Below are positions 1 to 14,431 of a DNA stretch of 64,000 nucleotides, in pieces. The DNA is from Nonomuraea ceibae (GTDB lineage Bacteria; Actinomycetota; Actinomycetes; Streptosporangiales; Streptosporangiaceae), in NCBI RefSeq assembly GCF_019396325.1, contig NZ_JAHKRO010000016.1:49440-113439 (forward strand). The letters are read 5' to 3'. How positions within the stretch are numbered: position 1 is the stretch's first letter; every line of letters starts with the position of its first letter. The translations under genes and the position numbers were made by a program. Under the pieces are notes generated by a model. It made no database searches, was not told where the DNA came from, and saw nothing but the letters and a program-made list of their open reading frames with translations.

Positions 1-703
1 CCATGGCGCTGGCGATGCGCAGCGCGTAGCACTTCTTGCCGAGCAGCGCGTTGCCGCCATAGCCGGAGCCGTAGGACCAGATCTCGCGGGTCTCCGGGAA
101 GTGGCTGATGTACTTGGTGGAGCTGCACGGCCAGGCCACGTCGTCCTGGCCCGGCTCCAGGGGCGCGCCCACGCTGTGGACGGCCTTGACGAACTCGCCG
201 CGCTCCTCGATGAGCCGCAGCGCCCGCTCGCCCATCCTGGTCATGATCCGCATCGAGACCGCGACGTACGGCGAGTCGGTGATCTCGACGCCGAGCTGGG
301 AGATCTCGCCGCCCAGCGGTCCCATGCAGAACGGCACCACGTACATGGTGCGCCCGCGCATGCAGCCCTTGAACAGCTTGCCGAAGGTGCGGCGCATCTC
401 GGCTGGAGCGATCCAGTTGTTGGTCGGGCCGGCGTCCTGCTCGCGCTCGGAGCAGATGAACGTACGGTCCTCCACCCGCGCCACGTCGCTCGGGTCGGAC
501 TTGGCGTAGAAGCTGTTGGGCCGCTTGGCCAGGCGGACGAACGTGCCCTGCTCCACGAGGAGGTTGGTCAGGCGCGTCCACTCCTCCTCGGAGCCGTCGC
601 ACCACTCGATCCGGTCCGGCTCGGTAAGGGTCGCTATCTCTTTCACCCACGCGGCCAATTCGCGATTGCTGGTCGGCGCGTGGACTTCCACGGAAACGGA
701 CAC
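1..703 (-). CDS. pckG: Phosphoenolpyruvate carboxykinase (GTP), N-terminal part, cut by window edge
   Basis: GTP-dependent PEP carboxykinase converts oxaloacetate to phosphoenolpyruvate in the cytoplasm, the first committed step of gluconeogenesis. Only about 234 N-terminal codons of a family of roughly 600 residues lie here; the 3' part is beyond base 1. Visible family features are an N-terminal TNRELAAWV helix, the RTFICS and GPTNNW segments, [10 protein letters not shown], and the conserved glycine-rich [16 protein letters not shown] near the edge. The start is GTG at 703, preceded by GGAGGAG at about 712-718. Three operator-like boxes lie upstream at 869-925. The family call is secure; regulation is inferred. 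Confidence 0.96.
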   Translation of the reverse strand, partial: MSVSVEVHAPTSNRELAAWVKEIATLTEPDRIEWCDGSEEEWTRLTNLLVEQGTFVRLAKRPNSFYAKSDPSDVARVEDRTFICSEREQDAGPTNNWIAPAEMRRTFGKLFKGCMRGRTMYVVPFCMGPLGGEISQLGVEITDSPYVAVSMRIMTRMGERALRLIEERGEFVKAVHSVGAPLEPGQDDVAWPCSSTKYISHFPETREIWSYGSGYGGNALLGKKCYALRIASAM

Positions 704-859
704 GACTGCGGCTCCTCCACTCTCTCAGGGCCCGCTCATCATTAACGACGACGGCACCCGAAAGCCAATTGGCATAGACCTCTGACTCGGGTGTCGCCGC
801 AGGCAGCGGCCTCGACGATTGGGGGAGCCTACCCACCGGGACACGATTTAAAAGAAACT

Positions 860-934
860 CGTCCGGGCACTGGTTCAGTCCAATCGGGATGGTCTAAACC
901 AATTTCCGAAATGGTTTAGTCCATTGCCCGGACG
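860..934. promoter_or_regulatory. Three tandem DasR-like (dre) operator boxes upstream of pckG
   Basis: Three 16-bp boxes with the core TGGTYYARWCCA lie at 869-884 (ACTGGTTCAGTCCAAT), 888-903 (GATGGTCTAAACCAAT) and 910-925 (AATGGTTTAGTCCATT), with centres 19 and 22 bp apart. Each matches 12 of 16 positions of the Streptomyces DasR consensus ACTGGTCTAGACCAGT. A perfect 10-bp inverted repeat, CGTCCGGGCA at 860-869 and TGCCCGGACG at 925-934, brackets the set. They lie about 165-220 bp upstream of the pckG start and just past the end of the 173-residue gene. A possible pckG promoter, TTGGCT-18-TAATGA on the minus strand, lies nearer the gene. The pattern is seen; the regulator is inferred. Confidence 0.6.
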
Positions 935-950
935 GTTTTCCCTGCGTGCC

Positions 951-1472
951 TCAGGAATGCAGATCGGGGCCGGCGGAGCGAACGCGGTCGACGTGCTGGA
1001 GCGCGTCGCGCAACTCGGCCAGCCAGGTGTCGGTGTTGCGGCCGACGAGACGGACGCACCAGGCGAGGGCGTCACTGCGGCTGCGGGCCACGCCGGCGGC
1101 CACAAGCGTGTCGAGAACTTGCCGCTCAGATTGCCGCAATCTGGTCATAACGGGCACAGAGAGTGTGGTGAACATCACAGTCTCGCCGCCGCAGACGACG
1201 CCCCACGAGACCTTCTGCCGGAACCGGTGCTCGGCCTCCTTGGCGATCTCGATCCGCCGCTCGCGGGTCTCCTCGCGGAAGCGCCGGATCAGCCCCTCGA
1301 CGAGCGCGGCCCGTTCGGCGTCGTCGGCGCCGGCCGGCGGGTCGGGCAGCGTGCCGAGCACCGCGATCTCCTCGCGGTCCCTGATGACCTCGGGCGCACC
1401 GGTGAACCAGCCCTCGGGGAGCCGCCCGGTGAACCAGCCGCGTATCTGCGCCGTCACATCATCGCTTGCCAT
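951..1472 (-). CDS. Hypothetical protein, 173 aa, possible DNA-binding protein
   Basis: I do not recognise the family. The 173-residue product has no signal peptide or membrane segment. It has a charged middle (residues about 55-80, rich in Arg and Glu, likely helical) and a C-terminal part containing RSRSDALAWCVRLVG, which resembles the helical turn of ribbon-helix-helix or similar small regulators; this is weak. The ATG at 1472 is preceded by a possible ribosome site GGTGA and sits inside a TGTAAT-N4-ATTACA palindrome, which would fit autoregulation. Third-position GC bias supports it as coding. It lies alone between the NlpC/P60 gene and pckG, all on the minus strand. Confidence 0.75.
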   Translation of the reverse strand: MASDDVTAQIRGWFTGRLPEGWFTGAPEVIRDREEIAVLGTLPDPPAGADDAERAALVEGLIRRFREETRERRIEIAKEAEHRFRQKVSWGVVCGGETVMFTTLSVPVMTRLRQSERQVLDTLVAAGVARSRSDALAWCVRLVGRNTDTWLAELRDALQHVDRVRSAGPDLHS

Positions 1473-1487
1473 GTAATCACCATTACA
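1472..1487 (-). promoter_or_regulatory. Palindrome overlapping the start of the 173-aa gene
   Basis: TGTAAT-CACC-ATTACA has perfect 6-bp arms and a 4-bp spacer. It covers the first base of the ATG and the putative ribosome binding site, so a bound protein could block both transcription and translation. Its role as an operator is inference. Confidence 0.4.
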
Positions 1488-1544
1488 CAGTTGCGTCCCG
1501 AATGCACGCGCCGAAGCCCATCGGGTATCCGTAGGGAGAACCGC

Positions 1545-2759
1545 TCAGACCCGCCCGGCGGCCTGCGGGCTCACCCGCACCACGCCGGCCAGGTTGCGGG
1601 TGCTGATCGGTGCGATCTTGACCACGTCGCCCGTGCGCGGCGCGTGCAGCATCTTGCCCTTGCCCCAGTAGATGGCCACGTGCGAGATGTAGGCCGGGTT
1701 GGTGGGGTCGTTGCGCCAGAACAGCAGGTCACCGGGCTGCGCCTGGGAGAGCGGCACCTGCGGGCCGGTCAGCCACTGCTGGTGCGTCACGCGCGGCATC
1801 CGCACCCCCGCCCGCGCGAAGGCCCACTGGACCAGCCCCGAGCAGTCGAAGGTGTCGGGCCCCTCGGCCCCCCACACGTACGGACGGCCGAGCTTGGAGG
1901 CGGCGGCCTCCAGCGCGACCGTGAGCTGCTCGCCGGTCATGAACGAGCCGGTCGGCCAGTTGCGCTCGCGCGCCCGCGTCGGCGGCAGGACCGGGTTGAC
2001 CATGGCCGACTGGGTGCCCTTGGGCAGCAGCTTCATCACCCGGCGCTGGAGCTCGGCCGAGTTGGTCTTGGGCGCGCTGATGATGAGCGCGTTGTCGCGC
2101 GGCAGGCCGAGCGCCCGCCCGGTCTCCCGCGACACCACCGCGTCGACCGCGCCGAGCCCGGTGGTGGCGTAGGCGCCGATCCGCAGCGGCCCGCGCGGCC
2201 CGCTCACCCTGCTGTGCAGCGTCAGCCCGCCGTCGTTGCCGAGCACGAACGACACGGCCACGTCCCCGGCGGCCACGTTCGACCACAGCGGGTCGGAGGC
2301 GGCCGTCACCTTCGGGGTGTAGGCCCGGAACGTGGACGGCGACACCGCGAGCGTCTGCACCCGCTTGCCGTCGAGCGTGATGCTGGCGGCGTCGGCGAGC
2401 TCCATCGCCCGCACGCCGGGCACCTTGGCGATCTTGGCTAACTGCTTGGCGGTGAACGGCTTGCGCGTCACCACGAACAGGTGCGGCTTGTGCAGCGTGC
2501 CGAGCGGCTTGACCGGCTCGACCGTCCTCGTGCCGGCCATCAGGCTCTGCCGGGGCGCCGGGCGGGGACGTACGGGCTCGGCGGCGACGGGCTGCGGCGC
2601 GGGGCGCTCGATCTCCGCCAGCAGCAGCACGTCAGCCGTCAGCACGGCCACCAGCGCCACCACGATGAACGGGATCAGCCTGCGGTGGTCACGCCGCCTG
2701 GGGGTGTTGACCAGGAAGCTGAGGTCCTGCCGGATGCCCGAGGGGGCACGCGTGAACAC
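1545..2759 (-). CDS. Membrane-anchored NlpC/P60 family cell-wall hydrolase
   Basis: Probable peptidoglycan endopeptidase cleaving D-gamma-glutamyl-meso-diaminopimelate bonds outside the membrane. An arginine-rich N-terminus precedes one transmembrane segment at residues about 28-48, then a Pro-rich linker, an extracellular region of unknown type (about 75-275), and a C-terminal NlpC/P60 domain (about 280-395). The catalytic Cys is Cys306 in FDCSGLVQWA; the His lies in SHVAIYWG and a third polar position in LHAPRTG. The only usable start giving the membrane anchor is GTG at 2759, which overlaps the stem of the greA terminator and lacks a clear ribosome site, so the exact N-terminus is uncertain. 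It lies 41 bp downstream of greA. Confidence 0.88.
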   Translation of the reverse strand: MFTRAPSGIRQDLSFLVNTPRRRDHRRLIPFIVVALVAVLTADVLLLAEIERPAPQPVAAEPVRPRPAPRQSLMAGTRTVEPVKPLGTLHKPHLFVVTRKPFTAKQLAKIAKVPGVRAMELADAASITLDGKRVQTLAVSPSTFRAYTPKVTAASDPLWSNVAAGDVAVSFVLGNDGGLTLHSRVSGPRGPLRIGAYATTGLGAVDAVVSRETGRALGLPRDNALIISAPKTNSAELQRRVMKLLPKGTQSAMVNPVLPPTRARERNWPTGSFMTGEQLTVALEAAASKLGRPYVWGAEGPDTFDCSGLVQWAFARAGVRMPRVTHQQWLTGPQVPLSQAQPGDLLFWRNDPTNPAYISHVAIYWGKGKMLHAPRTGDVVKIAPISTRNLAGVVRVSPQAAGRV

Positions 2760-2784
2760 CGCCGGGCCGTCGTGGGCCCGGCGG
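2759..2784 (-). terminator. Hairpin terminator after greA
   Basis: A perfect 10-bp stem, CCGCCGGGCC and GGCCCGGCGG, with a 6-base loop starts 16 bases past the greA stop codon. No U-tract follows, as is usual for actinomycete terminators. It ends at the annotated start of the NlpC/P60 gene. Confidence 0.6.
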
Positions 2785-2800
2785 TGCCGGTCTGCGGGGG

Positions 2801-3301
2801 TCAGTTGCCGATGTACGGCACAGCCTCGAGGATCTCGACGGTGTTCTGGCGGCCGTTGGGCATGCTGTAGGTCGCCTTCTCACCGATCTTCTTGCCGTTG
2901 ATCGCCGCGCCCAGCGGGGACTTGGGCGAGTAGACGTCGATCGGGGCGCCGCTCTCCTCGCGGGAGGCCAGCAGGAAGGTCACCTCGTCGTCGTCGCCCT
3001 CGAAGCGGATCGTCACGGTCATGCCGGGGCCGACCACGCCCTCGGTCTTGGGTGCCTCACCGACCTGCGCGCTGTCCAGGATCTGACGGAGGTGGAAGAT
3101 CCGGGCCTCCATCTTGCCCTGCTCGTCCTTGGCTGCGTGGTAACCGCCGTTCTCCTTGAGGTCGCCCTCTTCACGGGCGGCCTCGATCTTCTTGGCGATG
3201 TCGACGCGCCCGGGCCCCGAGAGATATTCGTGCTCGGCCTTCAGGCGGTCGTACGCCTCCTGCGTCAGCCATGTGACGTTCTCATCGCGAGAGTCGGCCA
3301 C
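2801..3301 (-). CDS. greA: Transcription elongation factor GreA
   Basis: GreA rescues backtracked RNA polymerase by stimulating transcript cleavage through the secondary channel. The 166-residue protein has the expected two parts: an N-terminal antiparallel coiled coil (residues about 8-80) with EGDLKENGGYHAAKDEQ at the bend, where the acidic residues act, and a C-terminal FKBP-like domain with SPLGAAINGKKIGE. The length is normal for actinobacteria. The start is GTG at 3301, with AGGAG 6-10 bases upstream. It lies downstream of the DUF4307 gene, across from mca, an order common in actinobacteria. Confidence 0.97.
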   Translation of the reverse strand: MADSRDENVTWLTQEAYDRLKAEHEYLSGPGRVDIAKKIEAAREEGDLKENGGYHAAKDEQGKMEARIFHLRQILDSAQVGEAPKTEGVVGPGMTVTIRFEGDDDEVTFLLASREESGAPIDVYSPKSPLGAAINGKKIGEKATYSMPNGRQNTVEILEAVPYIGN

Positions 3302-3409
3302 GGGTTCTCCTTGCTTGCTTAGGGGGCCCTGAGATCACTGAAGGTCGCGTACGGTTGAATTGCGAAAGGCTAACAAGTCAACGGCTGGAACGCTTCCCCA
3401 AATGTCTCA

Positions 3410-3829
3410 CTATACGAGATTGCAGTACTGGACGTGGACAGACGTCGCCTGGGCACTGGTGTCCAGGCGCTCCTTGCGGGGCTTACTACCCTCACCAGCC
3501 GGAATTCTTACTTCCTTGCTGCCTACTTCCCCGTGGTTCACGTCCGTGGCCCTGATCCGGCACACCGCCGAGCGGTCGTCGGGCTTGTGCACCGTGAAGG
3601 TTACCTCGGCCCGGGCCTGATCCTCGATCCGGAACGAGACCACCTGCGCCTTGGCGCCCGTCGCGGTGCCCGTCATCGACCACATCACGTAACCCCAGCC
3701 ACCTGCGACGATGGCCACGAGCACCCCGATCACGACGTGCACGACGAGCCGGCCGCCCCGCTCGGGACGGTCCGGAAAGTCGGCGGGTGTGCCGAGAACG
3801 GGTCCGTTCCCGACATCTCTGGTGGCCAT
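3410..3829 (-). CDS. DUF4307 single-pass membrane protein
   Basis: A 139-residue protein of the actinobacterial DUF4307 family, function unknown. It has a short cytoplasmic N-terminus, one transmembrane segment at residues about 30-52 (HVVIGVLVAIVAGGWGYVMW), and an extracellular domain with two cysteines, in AVCRIRATD and VQYCNLV, that may pair. ATG at 3829 is chosen because GGGAG stands about 9 bases upstream; the in-frame GTG at 3847 has no spaced ribosome site. It sits between greA and mca, the usual place for the family, and is divergent from mca. Confidence 0.85.
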   Translation of the reverse strand: MATRDVGNGPVLGTPADFPDRPERGGRLVVHVVIGVLVAIVAGGWGYVMWSMTGTATGAKAQVVSFRIEDQARAEVTFTVHKPDDRSAVCRIRATDVNHGEVGSKEVRIPAGEGSKPRKERLDTSAQATSVHVQYCNLV

Positions 3830-3964
3830 GGCGGAATCTCCCTGCACTCCCTGAGCGTTATCCGAGACAATTGTCGCCCGCGGGGGTCACGCCCTCGCGA
3901 CCGCCCAGCAGAAACTAACCTCTCTGGGCAACTGATCGGTCCCTACTGAGGAGACATCGAGCCC

Positions 3965-4849
3965 GTGAGTGCACCGCTGAGGCTGATGGCCGTCCACGCC
4001 CACCCCGACGACGAGTCGAGCAAGGGCGCCGCCACGATGGCGCGATATGTCCGCGAAGGCGTTGACGTGCTGGTCTGCACGCTCACGGGCGGCGAGCGCG
4101 GCTCCGTGCTCAACGAGAAGATGGACCGGCCGGAGATCGTGGCCAACATCGCCGAGGTCCGCCGCGCGGAGATGGACCGGGCCCGCGAGATCCTGGGCGT
4201 GCAGCAGCGTTTCCTCGGCTTCGTCGACTCGGGGCTGCCGGAGAGCGAGGAGGAGGAGCTGCCCGAGGGCTGCTTCGCGCTGCAGAAGCTGGAGGACGCC
4301 TCGGCGCCGCTGGTGGCGGCCGTGCGCGAGTTCAGGCCGCACGTGATCATCACGTACGACGACGACGGCGGCTACCCGCACCCCGACCACATCATGACCA
4401 ACCGCGTGTCGGTGGAGGCGTTCGAGGCGGCCGGCGACCCCGACCGCTACCCGGGCACCGGCGACCCGTGGCAGCCGCTCAAGCTCTACTACCACATGGG
4501 CTTCCACCGGGCCCGTTTCGAGGCGCTGCACGAGGCGATGACCGCGCGCGACATGGGCTCCCCGTACGCCGACTGGATCTCCCGCTGGGAGGACCGGCCG
4601 GCCAAGTGGGAGGTGACCACGAAGGTGCCGTGCGGCGAGTACTTCGCGATCCGCGACGAGGCGCTCAAGGCGCACGCCACCCAGGTCGACCCCGACGGCT
4701 GGTGGTTCGTCTGCCCGCGTGAGCTGCAGGAGGAGATCTGGCCGACGGAGGACTACCACCTGGCGCGCTCGCTGGTCGACACCGAGCTGCCGGAGGACGA
4801 CCTGTTCGCCGGGATCCACGCCGAGGAGACCTCCCCCGCCTGCCACTGA
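3965..4849 (+). CDS. mca: Mycothiol S-conjugate amidase
   Basis: Mca hydrolyses mycothiol conjugates of electrophiles, releasing a mercapturic acid for export and GlcN-Ins for mycothiol recycling. It belongs to the LmbE/PIG-L zinc amidases: AHPDDE near residue 15 supplies two metal ligands and the catalytic Asp, and PHPDHI near residue 140 supplies the third ligand His. At 294 residues the length matches Mca rather than the slightly longer deacetylase MshB, and the C-terminal domain with YHMGF and WISRWED is typical of Mca. The start is GTG at 3965, with GAGGAG upstream. Two small genes follow and may be cotranscribed. Confidence 0.95.
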   Translation: MSAPLRLMAVHAHPDDESSKGAATMARYVREGVDVLVCTLTGGERGSVLNEKMDRPEIVANIAEVRRAEMDRAREILGVQQRFLGFVDSGLPESEEEELPEGCFALQKLEDASAPLVAAVREFRPHVIITYDDDGGYPHPDHIMTNRVSVEAFEAAGDPDRYPGTGDPWQPLKLYYHMGFHRARFEALHEAMTARDMGSPYADWISRWEDRPAKWEVTTKVPCGEYFAIRDEALKAHATQVDPDGWWFVCPRELQEEIWPTEDYHLARSLVDTELPEDDLFAGIHAEETSPACH

Positions 4850-4891
4850 GGCGCCGGTCGGAGCACCACCCCCAGGTGGCAGACTGGAGGT

Positions 4892-5068
4892 GTGACCGTT
4901 CTAGCAGCAGGTGACATCAGTCCGGGCATCCTCGGCTTCACCGTCGTGGCTCTCATCGGCTTCGCGCTCTATTTGCTGATCAAGTCGATGAACAAGCAGA
5001 TCTCGAAGATCGAGGTGCCTTACGAGGCCGAGCTTCGGCAGCAGGAAAGCGTGAAAAATGCCGATTGA
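4892..5068 (+). CDS. Small single-pass membrane protein downstream of mca
   Basis: A 58-residue open frame with one hydrophobic segment at residues about 12-32 (GILGFTVVALIGFALYLLI), followed by a basic and then acidic tail (MNKQISKIEVPYEAELRQQ). The next gene starts inside it, overlapping by 11 bases, which supports translation. The GTG at 4892 comes only one base after GGAGG, too close for normal initiation; CAGACT upstream could instead be the -10 of a leaderless message. Small proteins of this kind commonly follow mca in actinobacteria. The function is unknown. Confidence 0.75.
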   Translation: MTVLAAGDISPGILGFTVVALIGFALYLLIKSMNKQISKIEVPYEAELRQQESVKNAD

Positions 5069-5351
5069 AGTTGTCGACAACTCGGCGGAGAGCCGGTTCG
5101 AGGTTCTCGTCGACGGCAAGGTCGCCGGGTTCGCCGACTATCGCCTGCTGCCCACCAAGATCGTCTTCACCCACACTGAGGTCGCGCCCGAGCACGAGGG
5201 GCAGGGGCTGGCGGGCCGGATGGTCAAGCACGCCCTGGAGGCGGCGCGTGACACCGGCCTGACCGTGCAGCCGCTCTGCCCCTACGTGGCCTCCTACATC
5301 GAGCGCCACCCCGACTTCAAGAGCCTGCTCGGCGACCAGCCCGGCAGCTAG
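5058..5351 (+). CDS. Small GNAT-family N-acetyltransferase (YjdJ type)
   Basis: A 97-residue compact GNAT-fold protein. The acetyl-CoA loop is EHEGQGLAGRMV at about residues 45-56, matching the Q/RxxGxG/A signature, and LCPYVASYIERHPDF near the end matches the short YjdJ/Gcn5-related family. The substrate is unknown. It overlaps the preceding small membrane gene by 11 bases. Its stop codon shares the palindrome CTAG with the stop of the converging gene. Confidence 0.85.
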   Translation: MPIEVVDNSAESRFEVLVDGKVAGFADYRLLPTKIVFTHTEVAPEHEGQGLAGRMVKHALEAARDTGLTVQPLCPYVASYIERHPDFKSLLGDQPGS

Positions 5352-6499
5352 TCGGCGGGCGACCAGGCGCGTTCCAGCGCCATCGGCAGGCCCCACCAGC
5401 CGAGCGGCGTGAGCCTCTCGTCCTCGTCGACGATGCCGAGCTGCGCCCACAGCGCGACCACCGGCACGAACAGCGCCTCCGTCGCGTCGAGGTCGCCCGG
5501 GTCCTCGTCGTAGCCGTCGATGTCCTCCGACTCGGCGATGAGCACCGCGATCCGCTCCGGCGACGCGGGCGCGCCCGGCCCCAGCCGCGTCAGCGCGGCC
5601 ACCGCGGCCAGCCAGTCGGCGTGCTGGAGCGCGCACAGGTTGGCCAGCACCGAGTCCTCGACGCTCACCTCCCGGTCGAGGTCGGCGAACTCCTCCAGCA
5701 GGTCGCTCTCCTCCGACAGGTCCGACACCGGCCCGGCGATGCCCGCCGCCACCGACAGCCACAACTCCGCCTCGTCGACCGGCAGCGGCCGCTCGTCGAA
5801 CCCCGCGCAGGCCCGCAGCACGTTGCCCGGATAGCCGGGCTCGCCCAGCAGCTCGCGCAGCCGGGTCGCCGCCCGGTCCAGCTCCGCGATCGGCAGCTCC
5901 GGCAGCTTGTCCAGCTCGCCGAGGATGCGCCGCAGCTCCGACAGCGCGAACGCCTCCTCCTCGTCGAACGCCGCGAACAGCTCCTCGTCCTGCTCGTCGC
6001 TGACCGCGAACCCGGGCACCCGCCCGTCGGCCAGCGGCGTGGCCAGCCACCGCTCCTGAAGCTCCTCGTACGCGCGCCGCGCGCCCTGGTCGCCGGCCGC
6101 CAGCGCGTCGGGGTCGATCTCGCCCGAGCGCACCCGCTCCTCCAGGTAGGCCACCAGCCGCCCGAACATCTCCTGCGCCACCGGCCCGCGCTCGTCCTCC
6201 TCCGGCCACACGAAGTAGCTCGGCGTCATGAGGATCGGCTCGGTGCCCGTCGACTCGACCCAGCGCTGCACGTCGCCCACCGTGGCGGCGCCCGACTCGA
6301 TGGAGCTCAGCGCCGATCTGGCCGAGTCCCAGAACCGCGCGGACAGCGGGTTGCCCGCGGCCATCATCGCCCGCCGCAGGTCGGGCAGCGCCACCAGCGC
6401 CACCCCGGAGGCCACGGCCAGCAGGGCGCGGGCGACGTCGCGCCGGGTGAGCGCGGCCGGGGCGCGGCCGGCGTGCGCGCAGACGAAGTCGAGATCCAC
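5348..6499 (-). CDS. Hypothetical acidic protein, 383 aa
   Basis: I cannot assign a family. The protein is rich in Glu, Asp, Ala and Leu, with mostly helical character. An N-terminal hydrophobic patch (ALLAVASGVALVALPDL, about residues 25-42) is too weak for a firm membrane call. EEDERGPVAQEMF and EQDEELFAAFDEEEAFALSE are strongly acidic. The C-terminus (LTPLGWWGLPMALERAW) resembles the winged-helix tails found in some actinobacterial hypothetical proteins. GTG at 6499 is chosen over the upstream codon at 6532 because TAGTTT lies 7 bases before it, consistent with a leaderless start. It is divergent from the YyaL gene. Confidence 0.7.
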   Translation of the reverse strand: MDLDFVCAHAGRAPAALTRRDVARALLAVASGVALVALPDLRRAMMAAGNPLSARFWDSARSALSSIESGAATVGDVQRWVESTGTEPILMTPSYFVWPEEDERGPVAQEMFGRLVAYLEERVRSGEIDPDALAAGDQGARRAYEELQERWLATPLADGRVPGFAVSDEQDEELFAAFDEEEAFALSELRRILGELDKLPELPIAELDRAATRLRELLGEPGYPGNVLRACAGFDERPLPVDEAELWLSVAAGIAGPVSDLSEESDLLEEFADLDREVSVEDSVLANLCALQHADWLAAVAALTRLGPGAPASPERIAVLIAESEDIDGYDEDPGDLDATEALFVPVVALWAQLGIVDEDERLTPLGWWGLPMALERAWSPAD

Positions 6500-6584
6500 G
6501 ATCCGTAAACTACGCCCCCGCCGCCTTCGCAAACACCGGTCCGCCGATAACGGGTGGGTCCCGGGCGTGTGAGAGCCTGGCTGT

Positions 6585-8549
<1,965 letters not shown>

Positions 8550-8665
8550 CCGGGCACCAACAGGTTCCCAACACGCGCTCTCTAACGTCGGGGTGAAACG
8601 CACCGACGGGGAGAGGCAGCGGATGAGCCGCAGAACGTTCCACAGCGGCCGGAGGGACGCCGGTC

Positions 8666-8688
8666 CCCACACGATCAGGGCGTGTGGG
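8666..8688. terminator. Hairpin between convergent yyaL and penicillin-binding protein genes
   Basis: CCCACACG and CGTGTGGG form a perfect 8-bp stem with a 7-base loop, 9 bases past the penicillin-binding protein stop and about 117 bases past the YyaL stop. It could serve both strands. The rest of 8550-8665 holds nothing I can identify apart from a 25-codon reading frame not called here. Confidence 0.5.
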
Positions 8689-8696
8689 CGGCCCGG

Positions 8697-12577
<3,881 letters not shown>

Positions 12578-12591
12578 ACCGGTGGTGATCA

Positions 12592-12648
12592 GCGGCTCCT
12601 TCGTGGATGCTTACGTTACGTAAGTTGACGATCACGAAGGGGAGCCGC
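12592..12648 (+). promoter_or_regulatory. Nested inverted repeats covering the ribosome site of the M1 peptidase gene
   Basis: The outer arms are GCGGCTCCTTCGTG at 12592-12605 and CACGAAGGGGAGCCGC at 12633-12648, complementary over 14 pairs with a two-base GG bulge. The right arm contains the GGGGAG ribosome site of the gene starting at 12652. Inside lies a tight palindrome, CTTACG-TTA-CGTAAG, at 12610-12624, which looks like a TetR-type operator. A transcript starting upstream could hide the ribosome site. Function is inferred. Confidence 0.45.
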
Positions 12649-12651
12649 GTC

Positions 12652-14055
<1,404 letters not shown>

Positions 14056-14060
14056 TCTTC

Positions 14061-14089
14061 TTGCCGCACTTCGGGCATCGAAGTATGGT
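14061..14089 (+). promoter_or_regulatory. Promoter with palindromic operator for the first PadR gene
   Basis: TTGCCG at 14061-14066 and TATGGT at 14084-14089 are separated by 17 bp, and the -10 lies 6 bases before the ATG, so the message is probably leaderless. ACTTCG-GGCAT-CGAAGT at 14068-14084 fills the spacer, well placed for autorepression by PadR. Confidence 0.6.
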
Positions 14090-14095
14090 GCCCGC

Positions 14096-14431
14096 ATGCC
14101 GAAGGGATCGACGGGCCTGAGCGAGCAGGCTTACTTCGTGCTCGCCTCGCTCCTCGACGGGCCGCTCCACGGGCACGCGATTCTCAAGCGGGTGGTGGAG
14201 CTGTCCGACGGCCGGATCACGCTGGCGGTCGGCACCCTCTACGGCGCGCTCGACCGGCTCGCGGCCAACGGCGTCATCGAGGTCGAGCGCGAGGAGATCG
14301 TCAACGGCCGCAAGCGCCGCTACTTCCGCATCACCGACGACGGCACCGGCCTGGTCCAGGCCGAGGCCCGGCGCATGCAGCAGGCCGCCGCCGTGGTGAC
14401 CCGGCGGCACCTGGGGGCGACGGCGGGATGA
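14096..14431 (+). CDS. PadR-family transcriptional regulator
   Basis: A 111-residue PadR protein with the winged-helix core: SEQAYFVLASLLDGPLHGHAI, TLYGALDRLAANGVIE (recognition helix) and the wing NGRKRRYFRITDDG, followed by a short dimerisation helix. The ATG at 14096 follows the -10 by only 6 bases and has no ribosome site, so it is likely leaderless. The next gene overlaps its stop in ATGA, indicating coupled expression with the membrane protein and lipoprotein that follow. These are its likely targets. Confidence 0.93.
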   Translation: MPKGSTGLSEQAYFVLASLLDGPLHGHAILKRVVELSDGRITLAVGTLYGALDRLAANGVIEVEREEIVNGRKRRYFRITDDGTGLVQAEARRMQQAAAVVTRRHLGATAG

